From: Chloranthus sessilifolius | Lineage: Eukaryota; Streptophyta; Magnoliopsida; Chloranthales; Chloranthaceae | Direction: 5' to 3' | DNA: 64,000 bases | NCBI GenBank assembly: GCA_021018995.1 | Contig: CM037584.1 | Coordinates: 146,895,317 to 146,959,316, forward strand | Shown here: positions 35,714 to 45,653 of the stretch, piece after piece | Position numbering within the stretch: position 1 is the stretch's first letter | How the letters are laid out: each line of letters begins with the position of its first letter | Program-made: the position numbers and the translations under genes | The notes under the pieces: generated by a model | What the model saw: only the letters and a program-made list of their open reading frames with translations | The model's database searches: none | Told to the model about the DNA's origin: nothing

Positions 35714-38053
35714 TGTAATGTTTCGAGATGTTGACCTTGAACTGTATGCCTCGGTGTACGTGCCCTATAGGTCACGTACCCAGCCTTATGAAAATAATTT
35801 GGTAAAATTATGTTAGGTTCTGTGTTAAGTGAAATAAGAATGCTTGAGGTTGTGTATGAATCCTAGGATGAGCTGTATACACCTAATCATAGTGTATGTA
35901 CTTAACACCTAACCCTAAGGTTAGATATAATGATGTAAACCTTAAGAGAATTTATTTCTCTTATGAATTAGTTGTTGAGAGAATTATTAAGAGAGAGAGA
36001 GAGAGGAGAGTGAGGAGAAATCAATACGATGATGTGAGGGTGCATATGAAGAGTTAAAGCGGTGTATTAATTGCGAGATTTGGATCGTGTGAAATTTAAA
36101 GCTTCGAGCTACAAAGCCTTAGTTGTGTGTAAGAGCGTGGATCGAGGAATTGATCGATTAAAAGGTAAGATTTTAGATAAATTTTGTGAGAAATAAATGA
36201 GTGAATTAGTTATGTATGAGTCGGAAAATCGAAGAAGAAAGGATAAGAATTGAAGGAAAATTGAGTTAGAAAAGTTAAACCACAGTTGGGTGAAAACTGA
36301 CAAAATTGACCAATCGATTTTCAAATCGACCGATCGATTTTATAGAAATTGATGAGTTTGTGGGTTTCTAAACGAAATCGACCGATCGAATGGAAGCCGA
36401 CTAGTCGACTTTGAAAACCGACCAATCAAAAGGAAACCAACCGGTCGATTTCCACAAAACAGAAAATATGAGAAATTAGTTCTGGGGAATTCGACCAATC
36501 GATTTTAGATCGACCGGTCGATTTGGGAAATCGACTGATCGGTTTTCGTGTGAAAGAAAAGGGTTTGGTTTTCTTAAGGAAAATCGATCGGTCGAAATTA
36601 ATTCGACCAATCGATTTTAGCTGCTTCAGAGTTTGGTTTTTGTTTGAAGTGAAAATTTTTTGGTGACATTGTATCTTCCTGTTTTACGTTATTTTTTACA
36701 TTTGTTATAAATTCATGTATATTAGGTGAGAGCTTGAGCCTTGAGGCTAGAAGTGCTAACTTGAGCTAAGAAATTTAGTATGACGTCGTGTGAGGTAGGG
36801 AAATCTCTACACCATGTGCATTTGATACGACTAGCATATGAATTATAATATGATGTGGTTTGTTATCAATTACTATTGAGTTTTGCATAAGCCTTTTGAA
36901 AATGTGAATGTGTAAGCATGTGGCGTGTTTTAGAAATCGTGTTTATGATGTGAGAATCTTTCAAGATTCATTCCAATAAATGTGTTTAAAAGAATGTGCT
37001 TTTAACTTTTTGTTTTAGATATAATTATCACATTATACGGTGATAAGCTATATGTATGCACTATGATTTAAGATTGAATGTGTCAATACCCGACCGACAC
37101 GACGGTATAACCGTGACCAACGCGGCGGGATATCCGTAACTGGTACGGCGGGATATCCATACAACCCTTTGTTTAATCTTGTGAATTTTGTCGGTTAACG
37201 ATAATTGTTCGGTACAAGTGTCCATCATCTTTGGGACGTTGGACACCATGTGAAAATGCTTCATATGAACGACAATGGTAGATATTCCATCGGGGACTCA
37301 ATGCTATATATTCGAGATATTATTTAAGTGAGTAATTTTAGTTTTTCTTTCGTTATAAGCATAAGTTGTGGAAATCATGTGTTTAAACTTTGGAAAATTA
37401 TATTTGATCTCAGTTTTGCTTCAGGTCAAATACCTTTAAATTGTGAATCTTCGTATGAGAAAAATCATCTTTCGTTTGTCATAAAATATACGTGTGATGT
37501 TAAGAATCTACATGCTATTAGTATTTTCCTACTGTGCTTATTTTGTTAGCTCATCCCACAACTATACGTCACAAGTACATGAGCTGAGGTTGACTTAAAA
37601 GATCCTGCAAGGGTGGAGGATCCTAATTTTTCTCCTAAGGAGAAGGACTTAGAGCATTATCCTAAGAATTGTTTTAACTGCGCAAAGCACGGGTAGGTCC
37701 GACTTTGGAATTATGGGTTATAGTATGGTTTTTGTCTTGTAAGGAATATAAACTTTTGAATTATGATTATATTATTCTTTTGTAAATCATGTTTCAATGA
37801 TGGTCGGTCATCATTGATAGTTCTTTTCGATTCTTCTACTCATGAGTTTTTACATGGGATTAGAACCGTTATTTTATTTTTTGAAATATAGAATTGGAGA
37901 TTTTTTTTTCCTATAATGACTCTATCTACTAAACTAGATTTCATGCTTTGTTTCCGCTTCGTGTGTGGATATGCCAAGTGTTCCGTTCGAAGATCAGCCT
38001 TAGTGTCGATCCGACGGTTCGGGTTTCACGGTTAGAAAATTCGGGCTGTCACA
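35714..38053 (+). repeat. 3' LTR of element 3 (2340 bp)
   Basis: It is similar to the 5' LTR over its length, from TGTAATGTTTCGAG to GGGCTGTCACA. It contains the CGACCGGTCG-type palindrome cluster at 36300-36625. It includes a block of about 270 bp (roughly 36018-36286) absent from the 5' LTR. Many single-base differences show that the insertion is not recent. Confidence 0.92.
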
Positions 38054-38640
38054 ATTTTTTTAGGGAGATTTAAAACATCTGATTTGTAGAGTTAATATCA
38101 ACCATTGTTTTCAATTTAATAGCTGTTATTAAAGACCATGAATCAATGGTTTAAGATGGGCCCTAAAGGTATAGATTTTAAAATTGGTTTAAGATAGGTT
38201 GTGCTTCTAAAAATTGAAACTCATAATTTTTAAGGGATCAACTCTCCTGATCGTCATTAGTGTTTAAATGATCTTATACCACCAATGGTTTAAGATGTGG
38301 GTGATCCGAACCATCAAAGTGACAGATCATATATTGATGTACAACATGCCTAAAAATAGCATTTTAAGGAGATTTAAACCATCCGATCCATTGACTATAG
38401 CATTCCCGTTGCTTTTAGTTTTAATGGCTGATATTAGCATTTGTCAATCGGATTGTTTGACATCTAATTATCCACATATTTCATTAGGCTGAGATTGTCA
38501 TTCCAATGATAGATTGCTACTTTGACAATTTAGATTGATGGCTGATAAATCAAACTTCAATGGTGTGAGATAAAAAAGGCATTGTAGGGATATTTAAGCT
38601 ATCATAAATGACTAAAAAAGGTATTGTAGGCAATTTTTTT
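38054..38640. repeat. AT-rich dispersed repeat, right part after element 3
   Basis: This continues the repeat interrupted at 25720 and matches the unit at 25190-25680 through nearly its whole length ('aatcaatggtttaagatggg', 'tttgtcaatcggattgtttg'). It ends near a T run at 38636-38656. Confidence 0.75.
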
Positions 38641-38659
38641 TTTTTTTTTTTTTTTTGAT

Positions 38660-40925
38660 ACGGTAATTATAAGCAATTTTAAGTCATCTAATTTGTAGAC
38701 TATAATGTCAAAGACTTTAAAAAACCCAATAAAATAAAGTTCGGCAAAGTTCGACAAAATTTGGAGCATATTTTTAAAAGAATCCAAAATTTACTAAATT
38801 TTATTAATAATTTGACTAAAATTTGACCAATTTATGATTCAAGTCATCAAATAAACCAAAACCAAAACTGAAACCAAAATTTTAATCCACAATTTCTGGG
38901 CATTATAAAAGCCGCAACTATCTGTACTCTCTAGCAGCTTTTAACCAACGCTGCTAAAAGTTTCATTTATACTTAGAATTTTAACACTCTCATGATCGTT
39001 TTAATTGTAGTATTTTATTATTACTTTGAGGGGCATTGTGAAAAAATAATCGTTAAAAGTAATTTTTTTAACCCTGCTGAAAGTGTTAGTAGTTCTTCCA
39101 AAAACATATCTATTGGAAGCAATAACTTACGGGGTGAATCCTGATTGTTAGTTTTTATTCCACATGACACAAGTCCTTAAAAAAAATCTCCAAAAATCAT
39201 ATTTAATTGTGATCCATGCCATGTGATTTTAGGGCTACTTTTAAAAATCTATGCTATGTGGAATAAAAAGTTGACAATTTGATATTAAGCTCGTGATCTT
39301 AAAATCCTGTGTGTTAAACATTAGGGTGAAAAATGATTTCCATCTTCTGATATCGAGCAATCTATTGATTTCAAGGGGCTTTAGATGCAGGCGCTTTTCA
39401 ATAAATCTATGTGTAAAAAGCGGTACCTATTTAGCACCTGTGCCACTATTATGTTTTAACTTTAAAGACAGTGCATTTCATTTTATTCTTACTTATATTA
39501 TTAACCAATATCCGGTCATATAAATGAATATAATGGTGTATGAGATAAATAGTATAGAAAGATCCCATCAATTAATTAAAAAGGAAAAATTGAACAAAAT
39601 AAATAAAATTATCTTATATGGGCAAATGTAACTGTTACATAAAAGCAATAACTCTATGAAGTTATTATTAACTTATGGAAAAGGGTCTTGTCCTCCACTG
39701 GAGAATTGTGAGAGTCCGCCAAGATCTTACGTAGAGTTTTATGTGGTGTTCGTAACACTATTTTGATGCTATATGGAGCATAGGTGCATTACTTAAATCA
39801 TCTTTGGAAAAAAAAATTTGATAACTCATTTTTACCATATATTTTTTTATCAATAAAATTTATATCATTGAAACTAATCTAAGTTTGACTTGTGCTTTAA
39901 ATATATATTTTTTTAATTATTTTTTTTTTAAATTAATCTAAATAATACACCCGTACTCCATGTGACAACCAACATGTATTTAGAATGCCACGTGGAGCTC
40001 CACGAATATCTTGGAGGGCAGTCATTGTCCTCTATTGGAGGACCTAAGCGATTCCCAAACTTATATAGTATGATGTGACAATATAAATTATATAGGAAAA
40101 TATGATATGATGTCTAAGGCCTTGTTTGGCAACCTTACATAAAAGCACTTTTGAGATATTGTAAAGAGGTGTATCACATGGTATGCCTATCACTTACTAA
40201 AAATAGTGTTGTGTGAGAAGTAGTAGAGGACAGCTTCTCAACGTAGCACCATTATTCATCTATAAAGTGGTCAGGTCCTTAGGTAAAATCTGCTTTTCAC
40301 TCAACATTTTAACGTTGAAAGTGAGATATTTAAAAAAGGTTTGCCAAAAGAAAGCAATTTGAACCATTGGATTTGACCATCCCACAACTTTTGTCAGTTG
40401 TGATGCCTTTAGACAGCAATGGAGTACCTTATATTGTAGTTAGTTATATGATTGCCATTAGATCACTCTCCCTTAATTCACCCAAAAACATGGACACCTC
40501 GAGATAAAGGTAGTGTTTCATTGAGAAGCGGTCACGGTATTGCTTCTTGCACAGTACCATTTTTAACATTGTGAGAGAGTTTTTGGGTAAGTAACATGTA
40601 ACGCGCCTCGTTTCAGGACTTAGAAAAGTAACTTATAAGAGTTGTCCAAAAAGGCCCTAATTTTCACTCAATGATTAGAATCGCAAATTCGTGACTGCCT
40701 ACATAAACGAATTAAATAATATATGAGAAAATTTGTGTTGTAGACTCGTAGGTCATGTGGGTTCTTCCACTTTACTCCATATTTGTGTGGCAGATAATGA
40801 AATCGAGGCTAAAAGGTGCTTTTCACAAAAGCCATTATCATAGAGGGATGGGACAGCCTAGTTGTTGGTTTGATAATCAATGCGCAACGCAACTTTAGAT
40901 GTGGATTACCTGAAAGCAGAAATCG
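38660..40925. other. intergenic DNA with repeat fragments
   Basis: No gene is seen. A partial member of the 45298-45653 inverted-repeat family lies at about 39140-39420. It shares a motif of the type 'gatttccatcttctgatatc' and 'tattccacatgacac'. A sequence beginning 'aaggccttgtttggcaac' at about 40115, with 'gttgtccaaaaaggcccta' at about 40640, could be the ends of a 0.5-kb hAT-type MITE. No target duplication was found for it. Confidence 0.4.
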
Positions 40926-41278
40926 CACTAAAAAAAAAAAAAATAGATTATTAGTTGTCGCTATTAACACAAAACTATGAAAGACTATTAGCAGTAATTA
41001 TGGGTTAAAATCTCGGAACAACGATACGTATCGTTCAGTCCTAAAATCGATATGTATCGATATCGGACGATACATTCCAATATATCATCCAAAATTTTAT
41101 ATTTTTGTGTGAGAGGCACCGATACGGTACCTTGAATGTACCGTATCAGTGACGTCCAAAACCGATACGTATCGGATTCGGACGATATTTTGACCCATGA
41201 CGACAAGGGCATTAGCGGCAATTTTTTATTAATAATGACAGTTTTTAGCTGCTGCTAATAGTCTTATTTTTTTTAGTG
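40926..41278. mobile_element. CACTA-like miniature element carrying a nested repeat
   Basis: The ends read CACTAAAAAAAA...TTATTAG and CTAATAG...TTTTTTTTAGTG, imperfect inverted repeats of about 40 bp starting with CACTA. About 200 bp in its middle (41003-41200) belongs to the CATGGATCAAAAT family, so one element lies inside the other. No clean 3-bp target duplication is visible. Confidence 0.55.
41003..41200. mobile_element. CATGGATCAAAAT-family copy nested in CACTA-like element
   Basis: The left end is TATGGGTTAAAATCTCGG and the right end is ATATTTTGACCCATG, with internal CGATACGTATCG and CGGTACCTTGAATGTACCG palindromes. It is shorter than the copies at 33206 and 51115. No 8-bp duplication was found, possibly through decay. 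Confidence 0.65.
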
Positions 41279-42940
41279 TGGCTTCAAATAAACAAGAATA
41301 GTTAGAGGCAGCGATTAACCAAATCATTCAACAAATTAGAAGAGAAGAAACCCAGATGTTTAGAATGGTTAAGAGACTGATTAACCAAATCTTCTATACT
41401 AATAATGTTTAGATCATCAACTTAACCATTCTTTTGGATATATATATATATATATACAAAATAGCATTTCGTTCTATTAAACTATGTGCAATGGCCATGA
41501 CTCCGTAAATAAAACTTCAAAAGGCATAACCTCTTACGGTAGCCGCAGATTCAGTCCCTAGAATGGTGCAAAGTGAGGTTTTGACAGTTAGAATTATTTT
41601 ATATTTATATAATTTATAAAAAAAAAATTAAATCTAATTAAACTTGTGCCCGGACTAGATGAAAATCCTGGGTCTACCATTGGTTATATGGGTGCGCTTG
41701 CTGCATGAACAAGGGCAGTAATTGGCCCTTGTTTTAGTTGTCGATGATGATTGGACATGTAGAGTGGCTAACCTTTGGGAAAGAGGGTTCTAATGGTTCT
41801 TGTTGGAATGTGGCCATGAATGTCATCCAACGGTTATGATTATATATATGTATATATATAGTAATTGTTATTGGAATATATTGATTGAAGAGAACCGTTA
41901 CAAATGTTGCGATTAAGAGGTTGATTAATGCTTCTTAAAGGGAAATTCATCGGTTACATTGGTTGCTTATATAAACGAGGATTCATATAAGGAAAAAGTG
42001 TGCTTGGAGTCACAAGGCAAGCCCTAGACCTGTCGGACGAGCCGCAATAAGTGACCACAAGTCTAACTACACCTTCTCCCTCTTGATGACGATATGTGAC
42101 ATGATTTAAGAATCCTTCAGTTGTGGTGGCGATTAGTGGTGTAGTGACCATAGGTGGTGATAATGGATTTTGGGTTGTGGTGGATGCTAAAATAGAGTAG
42201 CTTGGTGGAGGGTGTCTAAGGTGATGGTGGAGATCGGATGGACATGGACAAGGTGGTGCTGATAGTGGGCTGTAGAAGTGGTGTGATGGCTAACGAGTGT
42301 GTGTATGGTAATGGACCGATTATGGTTGTGCAAAGTGAGGAAGAAGAAGAACTGTAATTCCTTTATAAATGGGTGCAAATTGAAAAATAATAATAATTAA
42401 ATTAAATTAAAAAGTGAATATAAAAATAAATAGTGAATTTTAAGATTTAACTCTTACTTAATGCCTAATAAAAATGCTTCCCCCATTGTGGGGAAGAAGG
42501 TCATGGGATTAAGTCTTCAGGCTTCTTTCCCTCCCTTATCTTTACAAAGTGTAGGTTTGGTTTGTATTGTTTGCTCTCGCCACTCTCGTTGGTGTTGTCT
42601 TCACCACTCTCAGTTGGTACTGCTCCGCATTGATTACATCTATATGCGTACACTTCTCCTCGACTGTCGAGATTGTCTCAGCCGTATGTCATATAAAAAA
42701 AAAAATTTATATATATATATATATATATATAAGTGAGTGCTCCTACCTTTTCCAAGGTGTGGGAATACTCGTTCCTTCAAATTGGACTAAGTTATTTACT
42801 CTTTGCTATGCTTCTCGCTCGGGAGGTGTAAATCATATATGGAACAAAGGGTTTTAAAACTGCATACACAGTCGACCAAGTTGAACCTAAACTTTTGTAT
42901 ATATCATAGACCCGACTCTATTGGCTATCATCTAAACACT
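41279..42940. other. intergenic DNA
   Basis: No gene is recognised. There is a TA microsatellite at 41438-41456. A possible LTR-like start TGTTGGAATGTGG is at about 41799, followed by a TATA-like 'tatataaacgagg' near 41969, so it may be a decayed Ty1/copia LTR. An A run followed by a TA repeat lies at 42695-42731, the kind of tail left by a truncated LINE. These two calls are tentative. Confidence 0.35.
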
Positions 42941-43240
42941 ATAACGCTGTTTAAATGGTCATATGCCATCAATGATTTAAGATGTGGGTGATTCGTACAG
43001 TCAAAATGATAGATCATAGATTGAAGAGGCCTAAAAACAGTGTTTTAGGAAGATTTAAATCATTCAATTTGTGGACGGTAATGTCAATCATTATTTTTAA
43101 GTTTTAAAAGCTAATATTAAAGTTCCTCAATCAGATGGTTCACATCCACTTATAGGCAAGTTTCATTGGGCTGATAAATCACACTTCAATGGTGTGAGTT
43201 AAACCTTTAATTATGATGGTGTAAAATCATTTAAACACCA
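42940..43240. repeat. third copy of the AT-rich dispersed repeat
   Basis: It shares 'gatttaagatgtgggtgatt', 'gggctgataaatcacacttc' and 'cctcaatcagatggttcaca' with the copies at 25091-25720 and 38054-38640. It is shorter and more diverged. Confidence 0.65.
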
Positions 43241-43249
43241 TTCTTTGCT

Positions 43250-43430
43250 TAAATGTGAGTCAGGAGCCATTATTCCTTTCATGTTGCCTTATATTTTTTA
43301 TTACAAGTATTTTAATATATAAAAAATTGACAATGTCAGTCAGGAGCCCTTATTCCTTTCTTGTTGCCTTTTTTTTTTTTTTATTACAAGTATTTTAATA
43401 TATAAAAAATTGACAAGAAACCTGCCTCGA
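43250..43430. repeat. tandem duplication of about 90 bp
   Basis: The segment with 'gtcaggagccattattcctt' and 'acaagtattttaatatataa' occurs twice in direct order, at about 43258 and 43338. Confidence 0.75.
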
Positions 43431-43464
43431 ATAGATGTTAGTAGGCTTGCCTATCTTCTAATTT

Positions 43465-43486
43465 AATAATAATAATAATAATAATA
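43465..43486. repeat. AAT microsatellite
   Basis: About seven AAT units in an AT-rich context. Confidence 0.85.
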
Positions 43487-43874
43487 GATGCCAGCAAGTT
43501 TAAAGCCAATTGCATAAAATGTTAAAGGAGCCATTACTTACAAACTTTACCCTTACACACAATTTAAAAAGAAATACTTTATAGTTTGGGGACTTAAGCA
43601 ATGTGAAAACACCATCTAAGCAATTTGATTTAAATGTCATGATCTGAACATTTTTGATGTAAAATATTGGCACGAAAGATGATCTTAGCATGACCAAATC
43701 GGCCCATACCGGATAAGAAAATGAAGTTACTTTAATATCGGCTGGTTTGGCCAATATATCAGCTTGAGACCCAGTCGATATGCCGATATCTATCGTTATT
43801 TAAATGGATCACCAGTTCTAAAGGTCTTAAAAGTAAGAGGACCATTTTGAGTTCTCCAAAGGAAGTCAGGTATA

Positions 43875-44213
43875 TTGACTAGAGGAAGTAGGAAGGAAAA
43901 GTTGAATCCAACTACACTCTCTTCTAAAATGTTTTATGGTTGGATTAATGGAGGAACCAGGAGGGAAAAGTTGGATCCAACTACACTCTCTTCTAAGATG
44001 TTTTATGGTTGGATTAATGGCCCATTAATCTTGAGTTCCTAAAAATCAATAGAAGTCCTTCGGGAATCTCATTTGACGGACGGGATTTGGATTTGAATTT
44101 GGGTAGTTGGAATTGAAATCCAGCTTTTGGGAATTACTTTTTAACACTTGGCTTTGGGTTTGCTAAAATCCACCATCAACACTTGGCTTTGGGTTTGCTA
44201 AAATCCACCATCA
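43875..44213. repeat. two adjacent local tandem duplications
   Basis: A unit of about 80 bp containing 'gaaaagttggatccaactac' is duplicated at 43880-44030. A 36-bp unit, 'aacacttggctttgggtttg...', is duplicated at about 44142-44213. No gene is apparent around them. Confidence 0.75.
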
Positions 44214-45297
44214 TTTGGAAATAACACCTCTTGAGAGTCATTTGAAGTCATTTGAAATCCATAAAATTTGGATTGTAGTCGAGTCTTCCTGCCTTCTCTT
44301 CTCTTAGTGCTCTCTTCTCTCCCTTGGTGCTCTCTTCTCACCCTTCGCTCTCCTATGCTAAAAACAATGTGCAAAACTCATTAGGGTCCTCGAGCTCCTC
44401 ATTGGCCACAACTGTCGGCAACATCATTCAATCAGCAAAAAGGCAAGCTCCTCAATTTCAGGGTTGGGATTGTTATGATTTGTACCTGATGCATTTGGGT
44501 TTTGAATTTTGCATTCCAATTGTTTCAAATTGGAATGGCTGACTATGTCGTCCTTGTATTGTGGTAGTTGTCAACTATCAATTTATTCAATCATGCTTTT
44601 TGGATGGTCAAATTAGGCTTCCGCTTGATTTATTCAAGGAAATCTTGGAAAACTCAAAGTCATATTCAACCGTTATGGGTGTTTGTTGTGATGGTTGGTT
44701 TCGGAGAAGTTCTTCACGTTTAAATTTTAATCCAAATGGTTGTGTGGAGTTGATTCGAAATTATTGGTTGAAAATGAAGACAAATTCGACCTCAAAGATA
44801 GTGAGAAAGCAGTAAGAGCTTCATCAGTGTTTCTGTAGCAAATCAAAGTTGAAGACACTAGTTTCATTTTTACCAATGAGTTTTATTGATGATGAGTATA
44901 ACAGATAGGTGAATGGTTTTTAATGTTGCATGTGAACTGTTCGATGAAATTTCTCAAAGACATATACTTAAGTATAATATTAGCTAATGCAAATATTATC
45001 ATCTAGAATCTAAATCAGTTCTTGAGGGCTATTTAAACATTCAAACAAGGGATTTTTAAATCTAAATATTTCAAATTCTGGATTTGAAATGCATAGATTT
45101 GAAATGATTGGATTTCAAATTCTCAAATGCAAATTCCTATTTCTAAACACAGCCTAAAGGTATAGGTAATTCATTGATTTCATAATCTATAAATGTTGGT
45201 TCAAAAGATTTTAGGGATTATAAGGTGAGATCAAATAGACATTGATATTTTTTTTTTATTAATGATTAAAAAATAGACAATTTAAGTATGGTACTTG
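44214..45297. other. intergenic DNA, no recognised gene
   Basis: Open stretches at 44324-44542 and 44561-44815 are adjacent on the plus strand and of mixed composition. I recognise no domain in either. The phrase 'tttctaaacacagcctaa' at about 45140-45158 resembles the terminal sequence of many plant non-autonomous DNA transposons. The stretch from about 44080 to 45158 may therefore be one element with an eroded ORF. This is a guess. Confidence 0.3.
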
Positions 45298-45653
45298 TGA
45301 AAGCGCCGACTCTTGAAACTCATTGATTGCTTGGAAGTAGACGATGGAGATCATTTTTCACCCCAATCTTCGACTCAATGGATCTTTATATCATGATCTT
45401 ATCATCAAACGGTCAATTTTATATTCCACGTGTCACAGATCCCAAAAACATGGCCCTTAGTCACGTTTGTGCATGATATCTGTCATAGGATTTAAAGCCC
45501 ACTTTTGGAGTATATGTGCCATTTGGAATAAAACATTAACTGCCTGATACTATGCTCATGATTAAAGATTCACTGTGTGAAAGATTGGAGTAAAAAACGA
45601 TCTCCATCATCTAATTTCAAGCAATCAAAAGATTTCAAGGGTTGGTGCTTTCA
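45298..45653. mobile_element. 356-bp inverted-repeat (MITE-like) element
   Basis: Terminal inverted repeats of about 70 bp start TGAAAGCGCCGACTCTTGAA. The other end reads back as TGAAAGCACCAACCCTTGAA, with matching GATTGCTTG and GATGGAGATC blocks. A second, inner inverted repeat ('attttatattccacgtg' against 'catttggaataaaac') lies inside. There is no coding capacity. No target duplication could be identified. Relatives lie at about 39140-39420 and 51464-51720. Confidence 0.75.

Larger units (their letters stand above)
25721..38053 (+). mobile_element. Tekay/Del-type chromovirus (element 3), complete but decayed
   Basis: A full-length Ty3/gypsy element on the plus strand. The 5' LTR is 25721-27822, the PBS 27825-27836, and gag, protease, RT/RNase H, integrase and a chromodomain lie at 27950-32830. 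An extra ORF lies at 33834-35189, the PPT at 35701-35713 and the 3' LTR at 35714-38053. The chromodomain and the TGGTATCAAAGC PBS place it among chromoviruses of the Tekay/Del group. Flanking bases GTTTT and ATTTT are a near-match 5-bp target duplication, and the interrupted repeat continues on both sides. Nonsense codons and frameshifts affect gag and pol. Confidence 0.92.

Noticed and set aside
44561-44815. Possible transposase ORF beside DNA-transposon-like ends
   Set aside because: I see no DDE or zinc-finger motif and cannot match it to any transposase family.
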